This document shows positions 31,319 through 42,200 of a stretch of 64,000 nucleotides of DNA, piece by piece. Each line of letters opens with the position of its first letter. Positions within the stretch are counted from its first letter, which is position 1. This DNA is from Dendrophyllia cribrosa. Taxonomy: Eukaryota > Cnidaria > Anthozoa > Scleractinia > Dendrophylliidae. The notes beneath the pieces are model-generated. The model was not told the DNA's origin and searched no databases. It saw only the letters and a list, made by a program, of their open reading frames with translations. The stretch lies in contig JAJLRJ010000004.1 in NCBI GenBank assembly GCA_024195265.1, positions 32,617,785 to 32,681,784 on the forward strand. Direction: 5' to 3'. Both the position numbers and the translations under genes were made by a program.

Positions 31319-32039
31319 ATATAGTATATAATAAAATGCTCAAGGAAATGTGCGCGCTATGATTGGTTAAGGACGTTCGCGCTAATTGTTTATGCGCATC
31401 CTTACTGCGCACGCAATTCATGTCGCAACGCCATGCTACGTCATGCACGAGCGCGCGCGCAAGAGAAGAAATCTTAGCACATAAAGGACTGGTAGCCGTT
31501 GCGTTAACTTTGCTTAGATTCAACTCGCTTGGATGGTCGGTGACCCCCAATTTTTTTTTGATAGATAATTTTCTTTGCCACTTCTTGACAGATTGTGAAA
31601 AAATGAACAAAAAATCGATGTAGGGAGTTTAATTTTTTTTCCATTTTTTTACCCGCGCAAAAAAAAAAAAATGAGTTTTGCTGTTGCCCATCTTCAACTC
31701 CCGATAATTTTTTCAAATATATTATTTCTCGTAAAAGGCCTTTTCGCTCCTTTTGCAGTGTTTTTATCTTATTTAGTACTAAACTCTAGTTTCTGCAAGT
31801 GCACCGCTTACCGCTACATCAACTTTGATACGTTTAAGAACTTTTTTCTTCATGATTTATTTTCAAGGACAAATGTTCTCTCTGTGCTTTTTCCTATGTT
31901 TATGGGACATGTCCTTTGGAACTACGTTTCTGTTTGTAGAAAGAATTGTTTACATCTATCTGTTTAAAAGGACTTTTTGTGATAATTGTACCCATTGAGA
32001 ACCATGTAATATATGTGACCGTGAATGGGAAAACGTACA
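31319..32039. other. Non-coding interval with GC-rich dispersed repeat
   Basis: About 31350-31470 is rich in GCGC and TGCGCA motifs, unlike its AT-rich surroundings, and has the look of a dispersed repeat. The short open frames on both strands (31275-31610, 31363-31623, 31671-31967) show no domain. Confidence 0.4.
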
Positions 32040-32402
32040 CTAACGCTTTTCCGTTAAACGGGTAAAAATAAACGGATTGTAAACGGATAGTAAACGGCTA
32101 ATTCAAGCGTTTAAACGGTTACGGAAACCGTTTAAACGAATAGCTAAAAGTATTAAACGGTTGAACAAAGTCCAAAAACGGATAGCTTAAAACGTTAAAC
32201 GGTGGAACAAAATTTTAAACGGATAGCTTTAACCGTTAAACGGTTGAACAAAATCATTAAACGGATAGCTTAAACGTTTAAACGGTTGACCAAAATCATT
32301 AAACGGATAGCTTAAACGTTAAACGGTTGAACAAAATTATTAAATTATTAAACGGGTAGCTTAAAACTTTTAAACGGTTGAACAAAAACGTTAAACGTAA
32401 AC
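32040..32402 (+). repeat. AAACGG-rich tandem repeat
   Basis: Repeats a loose unit of about 40-50 bases built from TTAAACGGATAGCTTAAACG and TTAAACGGTTGAACAAAATC. AAACGG occurs over a dozen times. Some units contain the palindrome CGTTTAAACG. Confidence 0.9.
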
Positions 32403-33420
32403 GACTGCGAGCTGGGACAATAATTAAGTTTACTGCTATTAAAGATTCCGTACCTCATGTTGCTGTTCCAGACATTCAAGGAGACTATTCTTGAATCGCT
32501 TTAATAACGGGCTTATCTGATTTGGACTTGTTTGTTGTAAGCTTATCCTTCAGCAAACTGAATTGGTCGTTCACATTCTGAACTTTCGTTATTTCTCGCG
32601 AAGCGAGGGCCGAAGGCCCGAGCGTATCAAGGTTTATAGATTTGTCGCGCAGATTCGCGTGGGGATCGCAAAGCTCCAATTGACGTCATCCAGGGTGACG
32701 AGCAAACCCAACCTCTGCAGTTAAACCAGAATGCCTATAATGCAAGAAAAATATATAGTAATATACAAACGTACTTCCATAGCGAGCCAGATACGATGAT
32801 AAAATCCGCAAGAAAAACGCCAGAAACATGGAAAGTTGTGGTCGACCGCAGCACGATGGGAACGCCTGGAACATTTTTGAAAAGTGGTACTACTTCATGT
32901 AAGCCTATAGGAACATGGTAAACGAAGATAGAGGACGGTAAACGTTACGCGAACCATCGAAAGGACGTTTTTGGTTTCAAAAAAGACAAAGTGGAACGAC
33001 GAAAAGCCTCATACGTAAATCGAGACGCCACCAAAGTTTCAACCGGCGGTGCACCCTCCCCCGAGCTGCGCGATACACGTATTTCTATTATTGTTGTAAT
33101 CAAAACAAATAAAGCGGTTCAAGCCTCTGTTCATCTTCGAATTTTCATAAAACGGCTTCCAAACATACAGTAAACGTAAACAAAGCGTCGTGTGGCGTTA
33201 TGCAAATTATAAAGTTTCGTTGATTGACAGGTTAATTGCCGCCCCTATCATCGTGAAGCTGGACTGCTCAGCTGTCAGTCACAAATTCCAACGGAGCGAA
33301 CGGGCGGACCCAATTTTTCAATGTTTTTTTTTTTTGGCGCAAAAAATTATCCAAGCTATTTAGATTACTTCAACTTTAATTGATTGTGAGGGACTCGGCT
33401 CTACGTGCGGTGTGGGAGTT
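32403..33420. other. Non-coding interval, nothing firm
   Basis: Contains the hairpin core GGGCCGAAGGCCC at 32607-32619 but no exon that I can support. Confidence 0.4.
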
Positions 33421-33423
33421 GGT

Positions 33424-33512
33424 TTGATTGGCGTTGGATTGACTGGCGTTGGATTGACTGGCGTTGGGTTGACTGGCGTTTGGTTGACTGGCGTCGGGTT
33501 AACTGGCGTTGG
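33424..33512 (+). repeat. 18-bp tandem repeat (ACTGGCGTTGGRTTG)
   Basis: About five units of GGCGTTGGATTGACT, with single-base variants. Confidence 0.92.
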
Positions 33513-33962
33513 GTTTAGGCTGAGCCTAACAGCGTCGCTCTCTAAACAAGCTTAACTAAGGTGAAACTTAACTAAGGTGAAAGGTCGGAAGCACAAGAAT
33601 TAAGATTGACGACCGGGCAATTTTTGAATTTTAGCAATTCTCAAAAACAGTATTACGCGACCGTCTGCATAGATAAAAGTTCACAAAAACAACCTTTTCT
33701 CCGTCTGGAATAACTAGTACGACTAGTACTAGTAGCCAGAAACGAGGGAAAAAAATGGAATAAGAACGAAAAAGAACAGGGAATCAAAGAAGAAAAAGAA
33801 AAGTCAAGCTGGTGGTGTTTTTGTTTTCTCGTTCAAAAACTCTTAAAATTTTGTTTTCTGCGCATGTTCGAAACCAAAGGTCGATTTATTTGATCCCGAA
33901 CGAAAATGAAGCTTTCATGTAGGCAACTAGTCGTTTCAAATCCAAGGTGTCGGATATCTTAA

Positions 33963-34679
33963 GGTTACAGTGTACCTTCAGATCGAAAATTTACTGAAAT
34001 TTTTCTTTTAGCGTCAAAATAAAGTTTACAGAATGAACTTTCATCCAAAAAAAATATCGAAAAATGGTGAAAATTGACGGAGAAATGACGGTATAACTTT
34101 TGTGGGCGGAGTTTGTTTATAAAGCGATATGATTTTCTAAGCGCTGTTTTCTCAAAGTTAATTTTTCACTTGTAGGGGACACTTTAAAGAGCTACAACTC
34201 AAAGGGAATTTGTTTGATTTTCCTCAAATTTGGACACAAGCTAGGCTAACATATAATCAACAAAAACTTATCGGCGAATTTCTTATTTCTGAAAACTTTT
34301 TCGTCAAGAGCCATTTCCGTGCGATCACTTCAATTTGTTTTCTCCCTTTTTCGAAAATATTCTGTAACTTTTCACTGCAATTGAATATGGGAAATCGCCG
34401 ACACGTTTTTTTAGCGCTTCGTGTCCGGAAATCCGAGAACAAATCAAATTAGCAAAATACAATAATCGCTTTGAGTTATAGCGTTTTAAAGTTGATTCGG
34501 ACGTTCGAATTTAGACGTCGTAAAAAATTCGACAATTAATTTTATTACCAAATGGTTTCCATATTTAGATAGCCAGCTCTATAAGCTTTAATTTGATATC
34601 TGGGTTTAGGTATATTAAGTGTAATCTTAAGACGCTGGAGCTGTTATACTGGAGACACCCCCGAAGGTACACTGTAACC
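33963..34679. mobile_element. Non-autonomous TTAA-flanked DNA transposon (717 bp)
   Basis: A perfect 17-base terminal inverted repeat, GGTTACAGTGTACCTTC, at 33963-33979 and inverted at 34663-34679. TTAA lies directly outside both ends (33959-33962, 34680-34683). TTAA duplication is the hallmark of the piggyBac superfamily, but the termini do not begin CCC and there is no transposase; the overlapping 60-80 codon frames are not transposase-like. Confidence 0.85.
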
Positions 34680-34683
34680 TTAA

Positions 34684-35214
34684 GAGACCTCAAGATCAGG
34701 AAACCACGCCGAAGCAAACACTTATCGATAGTTTCTTTTTACGTACCTAAGGACACCTTGCGTTTTAGAAAATAACTACATGCACTGTACACAAAATATG
34801 TACTTCTTCTTATGTTCACCTCCGAAACATGGAGGATTAAGTATGTTACTGTTCTTAACTGGCTTCAGTTCGTGTGACGGAATGAGGCATCTTCACAGAT
34901 ATGTCATTTAGCGGCAAGTCTTTCAATTTTGAATCGTAATTTTAAAATTAGTGTTAACCCATTGATGCCTGGACAAACGTTGTTTGTAACATGAAAACTA
35001 ACTGTACTGTTTCTACTCACACTTCTCTTTTGTTTAGGTCAAGCACAATTAAAACCATTAAAACCGAACCTATTTTGGTAGAAATTTTCTTGTTATCGTT
35101 TACTGTCCACTTACGGGAGGTTACTTTAGACTCTTTGGACCCCGAATAGGTGCCTTTGTTCGCTTATGTAGTGTTGGAGAGGATAAATCGCCGGGGCCGC
35201 GGTTTGATGTCCGC
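34684..35214. other. Non-coding interval between two TTAA elements
   Basis: Nothing recognised. TTAACCCATTGATGCC at about 34955 resembles a piggyBac-type end but has no partner. Confidence 0.4.
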
Positions 35215-35218
35215 TTAA

Positions 35219-35814
35219 CCCTTTGACGTGCAAATTTCCACCAAAAAACGCTTTTTCAGGCTACAAATGCCATTTTATGGCCATTATGTAGCCAAATTGA
35301 GGCCGAACAGTCAATAACATCGTTTGCAGCTCAGCAAACTAAACCTCCCTGCCATTTGTAGAGGTATTTGAGAATTTGACTTCGGGCATGCGCACTGATC
35401 GAAAACACGACTTGCCTTGACTTTTTCTTTTTTATTCTCAAGCCCGTTCTTTTAGTTTCCTTTGTGTCTGTTTTTTTTTTGGTCAGTTTTGTTGACCTTT
35501 TAATAGTCTTTCTTGACAATGTAAAGTTTTCACCCAAACGTTGCGGAATGTGAAAATTTTGATCGTCAAGTGGCCGTCGGTGGGAAGGACAAATTTTCCT
35601 TTGATTTTGTAACATAAAGTTCAGAGGTTGTTTGCGTGAAACTCCAGTTCAATTCATTCAATCGGTCTCATCTGGGTATGTTTTGCAAGATTTACTCCTT
35701 CCCTTGCCGATAAGTGTCAAAAATATCTTCGAACGCTAAAACTGATGACGTCACAAATGGTACAATATGTATGACCCTAAACAGCGCCTAAAAGTGCGCT
35801 TGCACGTCAAAGGG
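35219..35814. mobile_element. piggyBac-type MITE (596 bp)
   Basis: Terminal inverted repeat CCCTTTGACGTGCAA at 35219, inverted at the right end as TTGCACGTCAAAGGG (to 35814), with TTAA on both sides (35215-35218 and 35815-35818). A TTAA target plus CCCTTT ends is the classic piggyBac/looper signature. No transposase. It lies about 100 bases beyond the stop codon of the minus-strand MRH gene, so it may fall in that gene's 3' UTR. Confidence 0.9.
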
Positions 35815-35910
35815 TTAAGAAAGGTGTCCGCTTACGGGAGGTGTCTGTCAGTGGAGGTTCGACTGTATAAGCCTAATATGATCATGCCTTCAGCTATCTT
35901 AAACCTTCAG

Positions 35911-36242
35911 CTATGTTAAAATTCCTTTGATTTGATGGCTATTGCTTTTAATGTTAAAGTCATCTTTACAAGCTCTTGTGATGTTACTGGATGAACTCGG
36001 ACATCTTGGCGATGGCTGAGGTACATTTTGTACATTTGCAGGTCTCGTTTCTTCGTTGGGATCAGCGCCGAATTGGTTTTCATAATTAAGGTCGTTGTAT
36101 TCGCGATAAAGAGGTTGCCGCTGGTTGTCATTATTGTCGTGCCTCACGTGACAGAAATAGATGATCAAAGGTCCGGCGATAGCAAGAAAGGATAGAGCCC
36201 CAAATGATAGGAAAATCTCCCGCTCGATTTTGTTTTGGTCAG
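35911..36242 (-). CDS. MRH gene last exon (transmembrane and cytoplasmic tail)
   Basis: Acceptor acttgcag| at 36243-36244, starting in phase 1 as (S)DQNKIEREIFLSFGALSF. After the helix come CHVRHD (stop-transfer) and a tail with YREYNDLNYENQF. That tail has tyrosines in possible sorting or phosphorylation contexts; NLNY-type function is inference. TAG at 35911-35913. Confidence 0.75.
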
Positions 36243-39200
36243 CTGCAAGTGTAGCAAAAAAAGGTAAGTAATTAGAGCCCTTGATAAAAAAAAATATGAA
36301 AAACTTGTTGCCGACGCTGATTTATTTCTGTGCTTTTTATAAAAATTTCCAAAAAGCATTTACGCTAATTACCCTACATTTAGCAATTATCAACTAACAG
36401 TTATTCTACGAGGCCATGCCGCATTTGTACTGATAAAAGCCCTACAGGTACAATAATTATTTATTTAAAGTGCAACTACGAATTACCATAAATAAATCAA
36501 AGGCTCCTATGAGCCATCTCGTGAATACAAAACAACCTTCGGACCCTCTCCTCTCCTGCTTGTGTTGCTTCAGCGGACCCCAGCTCACCCTCTGCGTCCA
36601 ACTCCCCACCCCTCCCCTCCCTCCAACGCCGTTCCCATGGGTAAGGTATGTAACCATTACTAGCCCAATTTCGATATATTAAAATTCAACTTGAAACAAA
36701 AGACATCACTACGAGGCTTAGGGGAATGATAGCAGGGATTTATATGGTTTATTCCCCTAAGCCTCGTAGTGATGTCGTTTGTTTCAAGTTGAATTTTAAT
36801 ATATCGAAATTGGGCTATTTCGACAGGCAAAATATATGCGCAGCTTTATGTGCTGGTCAGCGGAATTACCAACTGAAGAAAAGTTTACAGCCTGTAAACT
36901 TTTCTTCAGTTGGTAATCCCGCTGACCAGTACATAAAGCTTGCGCATAGATAGATGGAAGGAGCGTAACTTTGCACATTTGTCTCATCTTTTATTACTCG
37001 TTCAACGCTTCGCGTATTCACGAGTCAAAATTATTAGTCACATTACTGAAGGAAATTTCTTATAATTGACTCTGAAATATGGTATATGCTTGATGTTTCC
37101 TTGAAAATATTTCTAAGCATTTTTTGAAGCAAATTGGAACCGAAAGATGTCACAGTTCCGGTTGTAGCAGTGAAATAAGCAAGTTTGTATTTTGATGAGA
37201 AATAGAACACAAACCGCGGTGATAAACATATTGAACTTATTCATTTTTGATAAAAATTGACGTTTCGTATGCTACTACATACATTTTCAAAAGTGACCGA
37301 GTGTTGAAAACTATACTACATTTTTTTTTATTTATTTATTTATTTATTTATACAAAACATTTACGTAACAAGCAGATTTAAAAGGTTACAATACAAAGGA
37401 ATACATGACAAGATGTTACAACAATACACTACACTAGACATTCCGAGACTGGGTTGGCATTGGCGATTTCAATTTTTGTTTATAGTCTGAAGCTGCACTA
37501 ATCATTTAGTAACTCTATATAGTAGTTAACAATATATTTTAAATTATATAATACTTATGTTTTATTTTACAGAGGGGATTTTTCTAGATGAAATCTACAG
37601 TTTAATTTAACTACAAATTCCTCTAAAGATAGGTTTTTCTGTGCTAGTTTTTGGGTATAGAGGTAATATTTAGCAAAGAGGAGAGTACAGTTTAAGTTAT
37701 TGGTAATCAGGTCAGTCTTGGAGGTGGAGCTCGTGCCGAAGAGAATTTCCGTTGGGGATAAGGAGAAAGAGGTGCCATTTTCTTTGTTAAACCACTTAAT
37801 AACTTCCAAGAAAAACTCTTTAGACCAGTGACAATTTGAAAAAGTGTGAATAATGGAATCATTTTCGCGACAGTAAATGCAAAGCATATCATTTTTAATA
37901 CCAAATAAATGCAGTTCTCTTTTTGTAACAACTATTCTGTGCAAAAGTTTGAAGTAAAATTCTCTCAGCTTGTTTTCTCTAGAAATATATTTTACACGAC
38001 TAAAAAAGGAGTCAATCCGCACCATGTCTGGCTGTAAATCTCTCTCCCACTTTACGCTTGCCTTCAATACTTGCTTGTCCTTATTTATCAAAAGCCAGTA
38101 GTAATCCCTGTTTTTTAATTTAAGTAAATTTATGGTAGTATCCCGAGACAGCTGAAACTCATATTCTGAAAGAAGAATAGTTTTATCTAGGCATTTTATC
38201 CTTGCCTTAATAATGAGGGTCTGAGGTATTGCAGATACAACTTGCATGTATGTTAGGAAATTACAACTGAGTTTGTATTTTCGGATGAACTCAGCGTAAG
38301 GGAGAATTTTTCCATCCGCCTTCAACAGATCGTGGATAAAAATAATATTACTACTGAACCAGCTCCGATAAAAGATAGTTTGACTGTTAATTCGAATTTC
38401 TTTGTTATTATATAGAATCAATTCCTGATCGGATTCTGGATTATAAGATGCTTTAAGTTCAGAGAAATATAGTAAGATCTGCTTGTAGAAGTTCGGGAAT
38501 TTTGCCTGCTCGAGGAACTTTTCATCATAGTTACAGTGCAACAGGAATTTTAAGCCACCATATTTATCAAAATAATAGTTTGGTATAACCTTCCAGGATT
38601 CACTGCCCATTTGGTCGTTTATTAAAAATCTCGAGATCCATGCCAATTTGAGTGATTTGGACATAGTTTCTATGCTAGGCGCACGTAGACCTCCATTGTC
38701 GTAGTCTTGAAACATGACTTTACGATTGATTTTGTCTTTCTTGTTTTTCCATATAAATTTAAATATCATAGAATTAACATCTTGAATGCATTTTTTAGGG
38801 ATATCAAGAATCGAAGTAGAATGAACCAGCTGCGAAATGCCAAGGCTTTTAGTTATAAGACATCTTCCAAATAGTGTAAGGTTTCGGGACTGCCAGATGC
38901 CATGAATAGTATCTATTTTTTGAATTTTTTCTTTAAAATTGTATTGGTCATTTTTTTTTTCATCATAGGATATAAATATCCCTAAGGCTCTTATCGGCTC
39001 TTTTGGCCATTTGAATCCGAAAGGTGTTTCTTTGCAATACCTCCAGGTTCCCAACCACATTGCTTTTGTTTTTGATGGATTTAGTCGCAAACCTGATAGG
39101 TCACCGAAGTCATTCAATCGTACAATAGCTCTTTGCACGGTGTTCGTGTCCTTGCAAAAGAGAGTGGTATCATCAGCGAATTGGCCTATTTTAAATTCTT

Positions 39201-42200
39201 TCCGAAAGATAGTTATACCATGTATTTCCTTGTCTTGTCTAATCTTACAAGCTAGTAACTCAACTGCAAGAATGAATAAATAGGGGGACAAAGGGCAGCC
39301 TTGCCTCACTCCTCTTGATAGCTTAAAGTAGTTGGTACAAAAGCCGTTGTTTAAAACTGCACTTTCTGAATTTTTGTAAAGAGTGGTTATCCATCGTTTG
39401 ATATTATCACCAAAATTAAATACCGTAATTGTCTTCTGGATGAAATCCCATTCAATAGTGTCAAACGCTTTACGAAAATCAAGTTGCAGAAGTAACCCCG
39501 GAATGTTTTGAAGTTTTGTTTGCTCAAGAATATCATTTATCTGCCTGACATTTTGACCTATATACCTCCCTTTTATGAAACCTGTTTGATCTGGATTAAT
39601 TAAGAGCGTCAAAACTTTTTCTATTCTCCTGGCTACAATTTTGGACGCAATTTTGTAGTCCATATTAAGTAAAGTTATCGGTCGCCAGTTTGCGAGATCA
39701 GCTAGGTCTGAATCTTCCTTTGGGACTAGAGTAACTACACCTCGCTTTTGAGAGATTGACATTTCGCCTTCTTTAAATGCTGCGTTGAAACAATCGACTA
39801 AGTCTTGTCCCAACAAGTCAAAGAAACAGTTATAGAACTCCCAGGTAAATCCGTCATCTCCGGGAGATTTTCCACTTGCGAACGTCCGCAAAACATCACT
39901 ACATTCCTTAAGAGTGATTTCTCCCAGTTCGTCTTGTTCCGTATTTTGGAGTTTCGGTATTTCAAGATTTCTGACAAAATTTTCAAATAATCTGCTTTTA
40001 TCCTCTACATGGTTTGACGTATATAAATCTCTATAAAAATTTTCAATTTCCAATAATATGTCTTCTTCTTTGGAAATGTTATCTCCATCTGGCCGTTTCA
40101 GTTCTTTAATTACTTTTCGGTTATAGTTTCGCTTTTCTAGATTAAAGAAATATTTTGTTGGTTTTTCACCTTGCTCAGTCCATCTAGCTTTAGAACGAAG
40201 AATTGAACCTATTGAAAACTATACTACATGTATATAGTATTGAAAAGGGACTGGACCGAGATTAAGTACAAAACTTAACAGTTGATCTATAAAAAGAAAC
40301 AGCTAATTAATAAAGCATCAGCTTCTCGCTCTGACGTTTGCATTAAAAGCTGGCTTCAGTTCTTGTATAAACAATGTTTCTTTGATTTTACAGTGGAAAT
40401 CAGTTTTGCCCGACGCTAAGATATCAAAATGATCCCACTTGATGTTATGTCCAGTGGTGTTGACATGGTCAGCAATGGCTGATGTGCGGTCATGCTTAGC
40501 GAGGGCCTTAAAATGCTCAGTTTTTCTATCATGAAACCGTCGTTTAGTTTTACCAATGTTTGTGTTCTATTTCTCATCAAGCTACGATGGCCCAAGAACA
40601 AAAGTCTTTACGATAAAGTTTGTATCTGCTCGCAGCGCGGACGGTTATGTGCATGTTTTATCGAAGTGACAGTGTAGAACACAATTGTGACAGAATTGTT
40701 TGATCATTTCATGCAAATCATTTGTTTGAACCTAAAACGATAATTCTTGCTTGGACATAATCAAAATTTAAAATGTATTCGGTACAAACGTAGAAGCGAA
40801 GTGCTCTAAAAAACACGATAAAGCGTAAATGGAATGAGCGTAAAATAATTCTCCTAAAAAACAAGGCTATACTTTTTATTTCCACTGTGCAAATCCAAAC
40901 GTTTACTAGAAGAAATACGATATGGCTTTAAAGTGTTTATTGTGTCATCATCGTTCTACTTACAAGTAGGTGTAGGTGTTGCAGTACTCGGGTTCATTGG
41001 ACAACCATCAGCACATGCGCATTTGTGGGTCAATAGGAACTTCTTAAGAATAAAAGAGCACACAAATGTCAATCTTTATTTGATTATTTCGGAATTTCTT
41101 AATGCCTTTCTCTGTTAAGATGTATCCAAAGCATTTATTTTTTTAAGAATAGCCTATTGTTGGATAGCAATAAACTATTGTTGAACAAAGAACTATCCCC
41201 AGAGGAAGGATTCGTGAGTCCAGCCCCTACCTTCCAAGGCTTAACTGAAACTCAGTAGATTGTCTGTTATCTCATGTACTATTTAAACATTAATATTTTA
41301 TATCAAAGTGACAGTCAAATACATTACTGTAATATTTTTACCTTTGAATTGGATTACTCGACTTACCTTAACAGAGTTACTACGGTCATCAATTATATCG
41401 AACTCCGCGTCTTCTATTCTTTTCTTTTGTGAATCGCACCTAAAGTTGACTATAGCTGTCAATCCCGGAAACGTCCTTGTAAAAAGAGGCAGAAAAATCG
41501 AGCGTTTAAATGCGTTTTTGACCAATCGATTGTATTGCATCTATAACATCAGCAGAATGAGCCAAAATGTGTAATTTTTAGCGATTGAATTACGTAAGGG
41601 GTGAATAAGTCGTAGGAATATTGTCTAGGGACAGGAATATTTACGCCTTAAACGCGAAAAAAAAAAAATAAAGTTTAAGAATTCTACAATGGTGAGCCTT
41701 CTTGCTCACTTCCTTTTTCGTTTTCATGTTATTTGTTTGTTTGATCTCCAAGGGTTGTTTATGTTATAAGTGACCTACGTACGTAACGAGAATATTTACG
41801 CTTTGGACGTGACGAATCCGGAAGTCTTTTGGTTCACGCGTCTGGTTCTCGCCACGAAAAAGGATCAAGAGAATGACGTCAGAACACGGAATATACTTCC
41901 GGTTACCATTTGAGAGGTTAGGGATGTGAACGATCTCTTTGTATAGTCACCCACGAACCACAGGTGGCCCACACGGTCGGAGCTCACCCCAGTCTCTTTA
42001 CCATGAAGCAACTAAAAGTATTGGAACTTTCCCCTGGATGATATGTTAGTCCATCGCAAGGTTACCCCCATTTATACACCTGGGTTGAGAGAGACAATGT
42101 GGAGCAAAGTTTCTTGTCTAAGGACACAACACACTGGCAATGTACCCAATTATACACCTGGGTTGAGAGAGACAATGTGGAGCAAAGTTTCTTGTCTAAG

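Noticed and set aside
31363..31967. Overlapping short frames on both strands as small genes
   Set aside because: Start contexts, composition and lack of motifs give no support; part of the interval is a GC-rich dispersed repeat.
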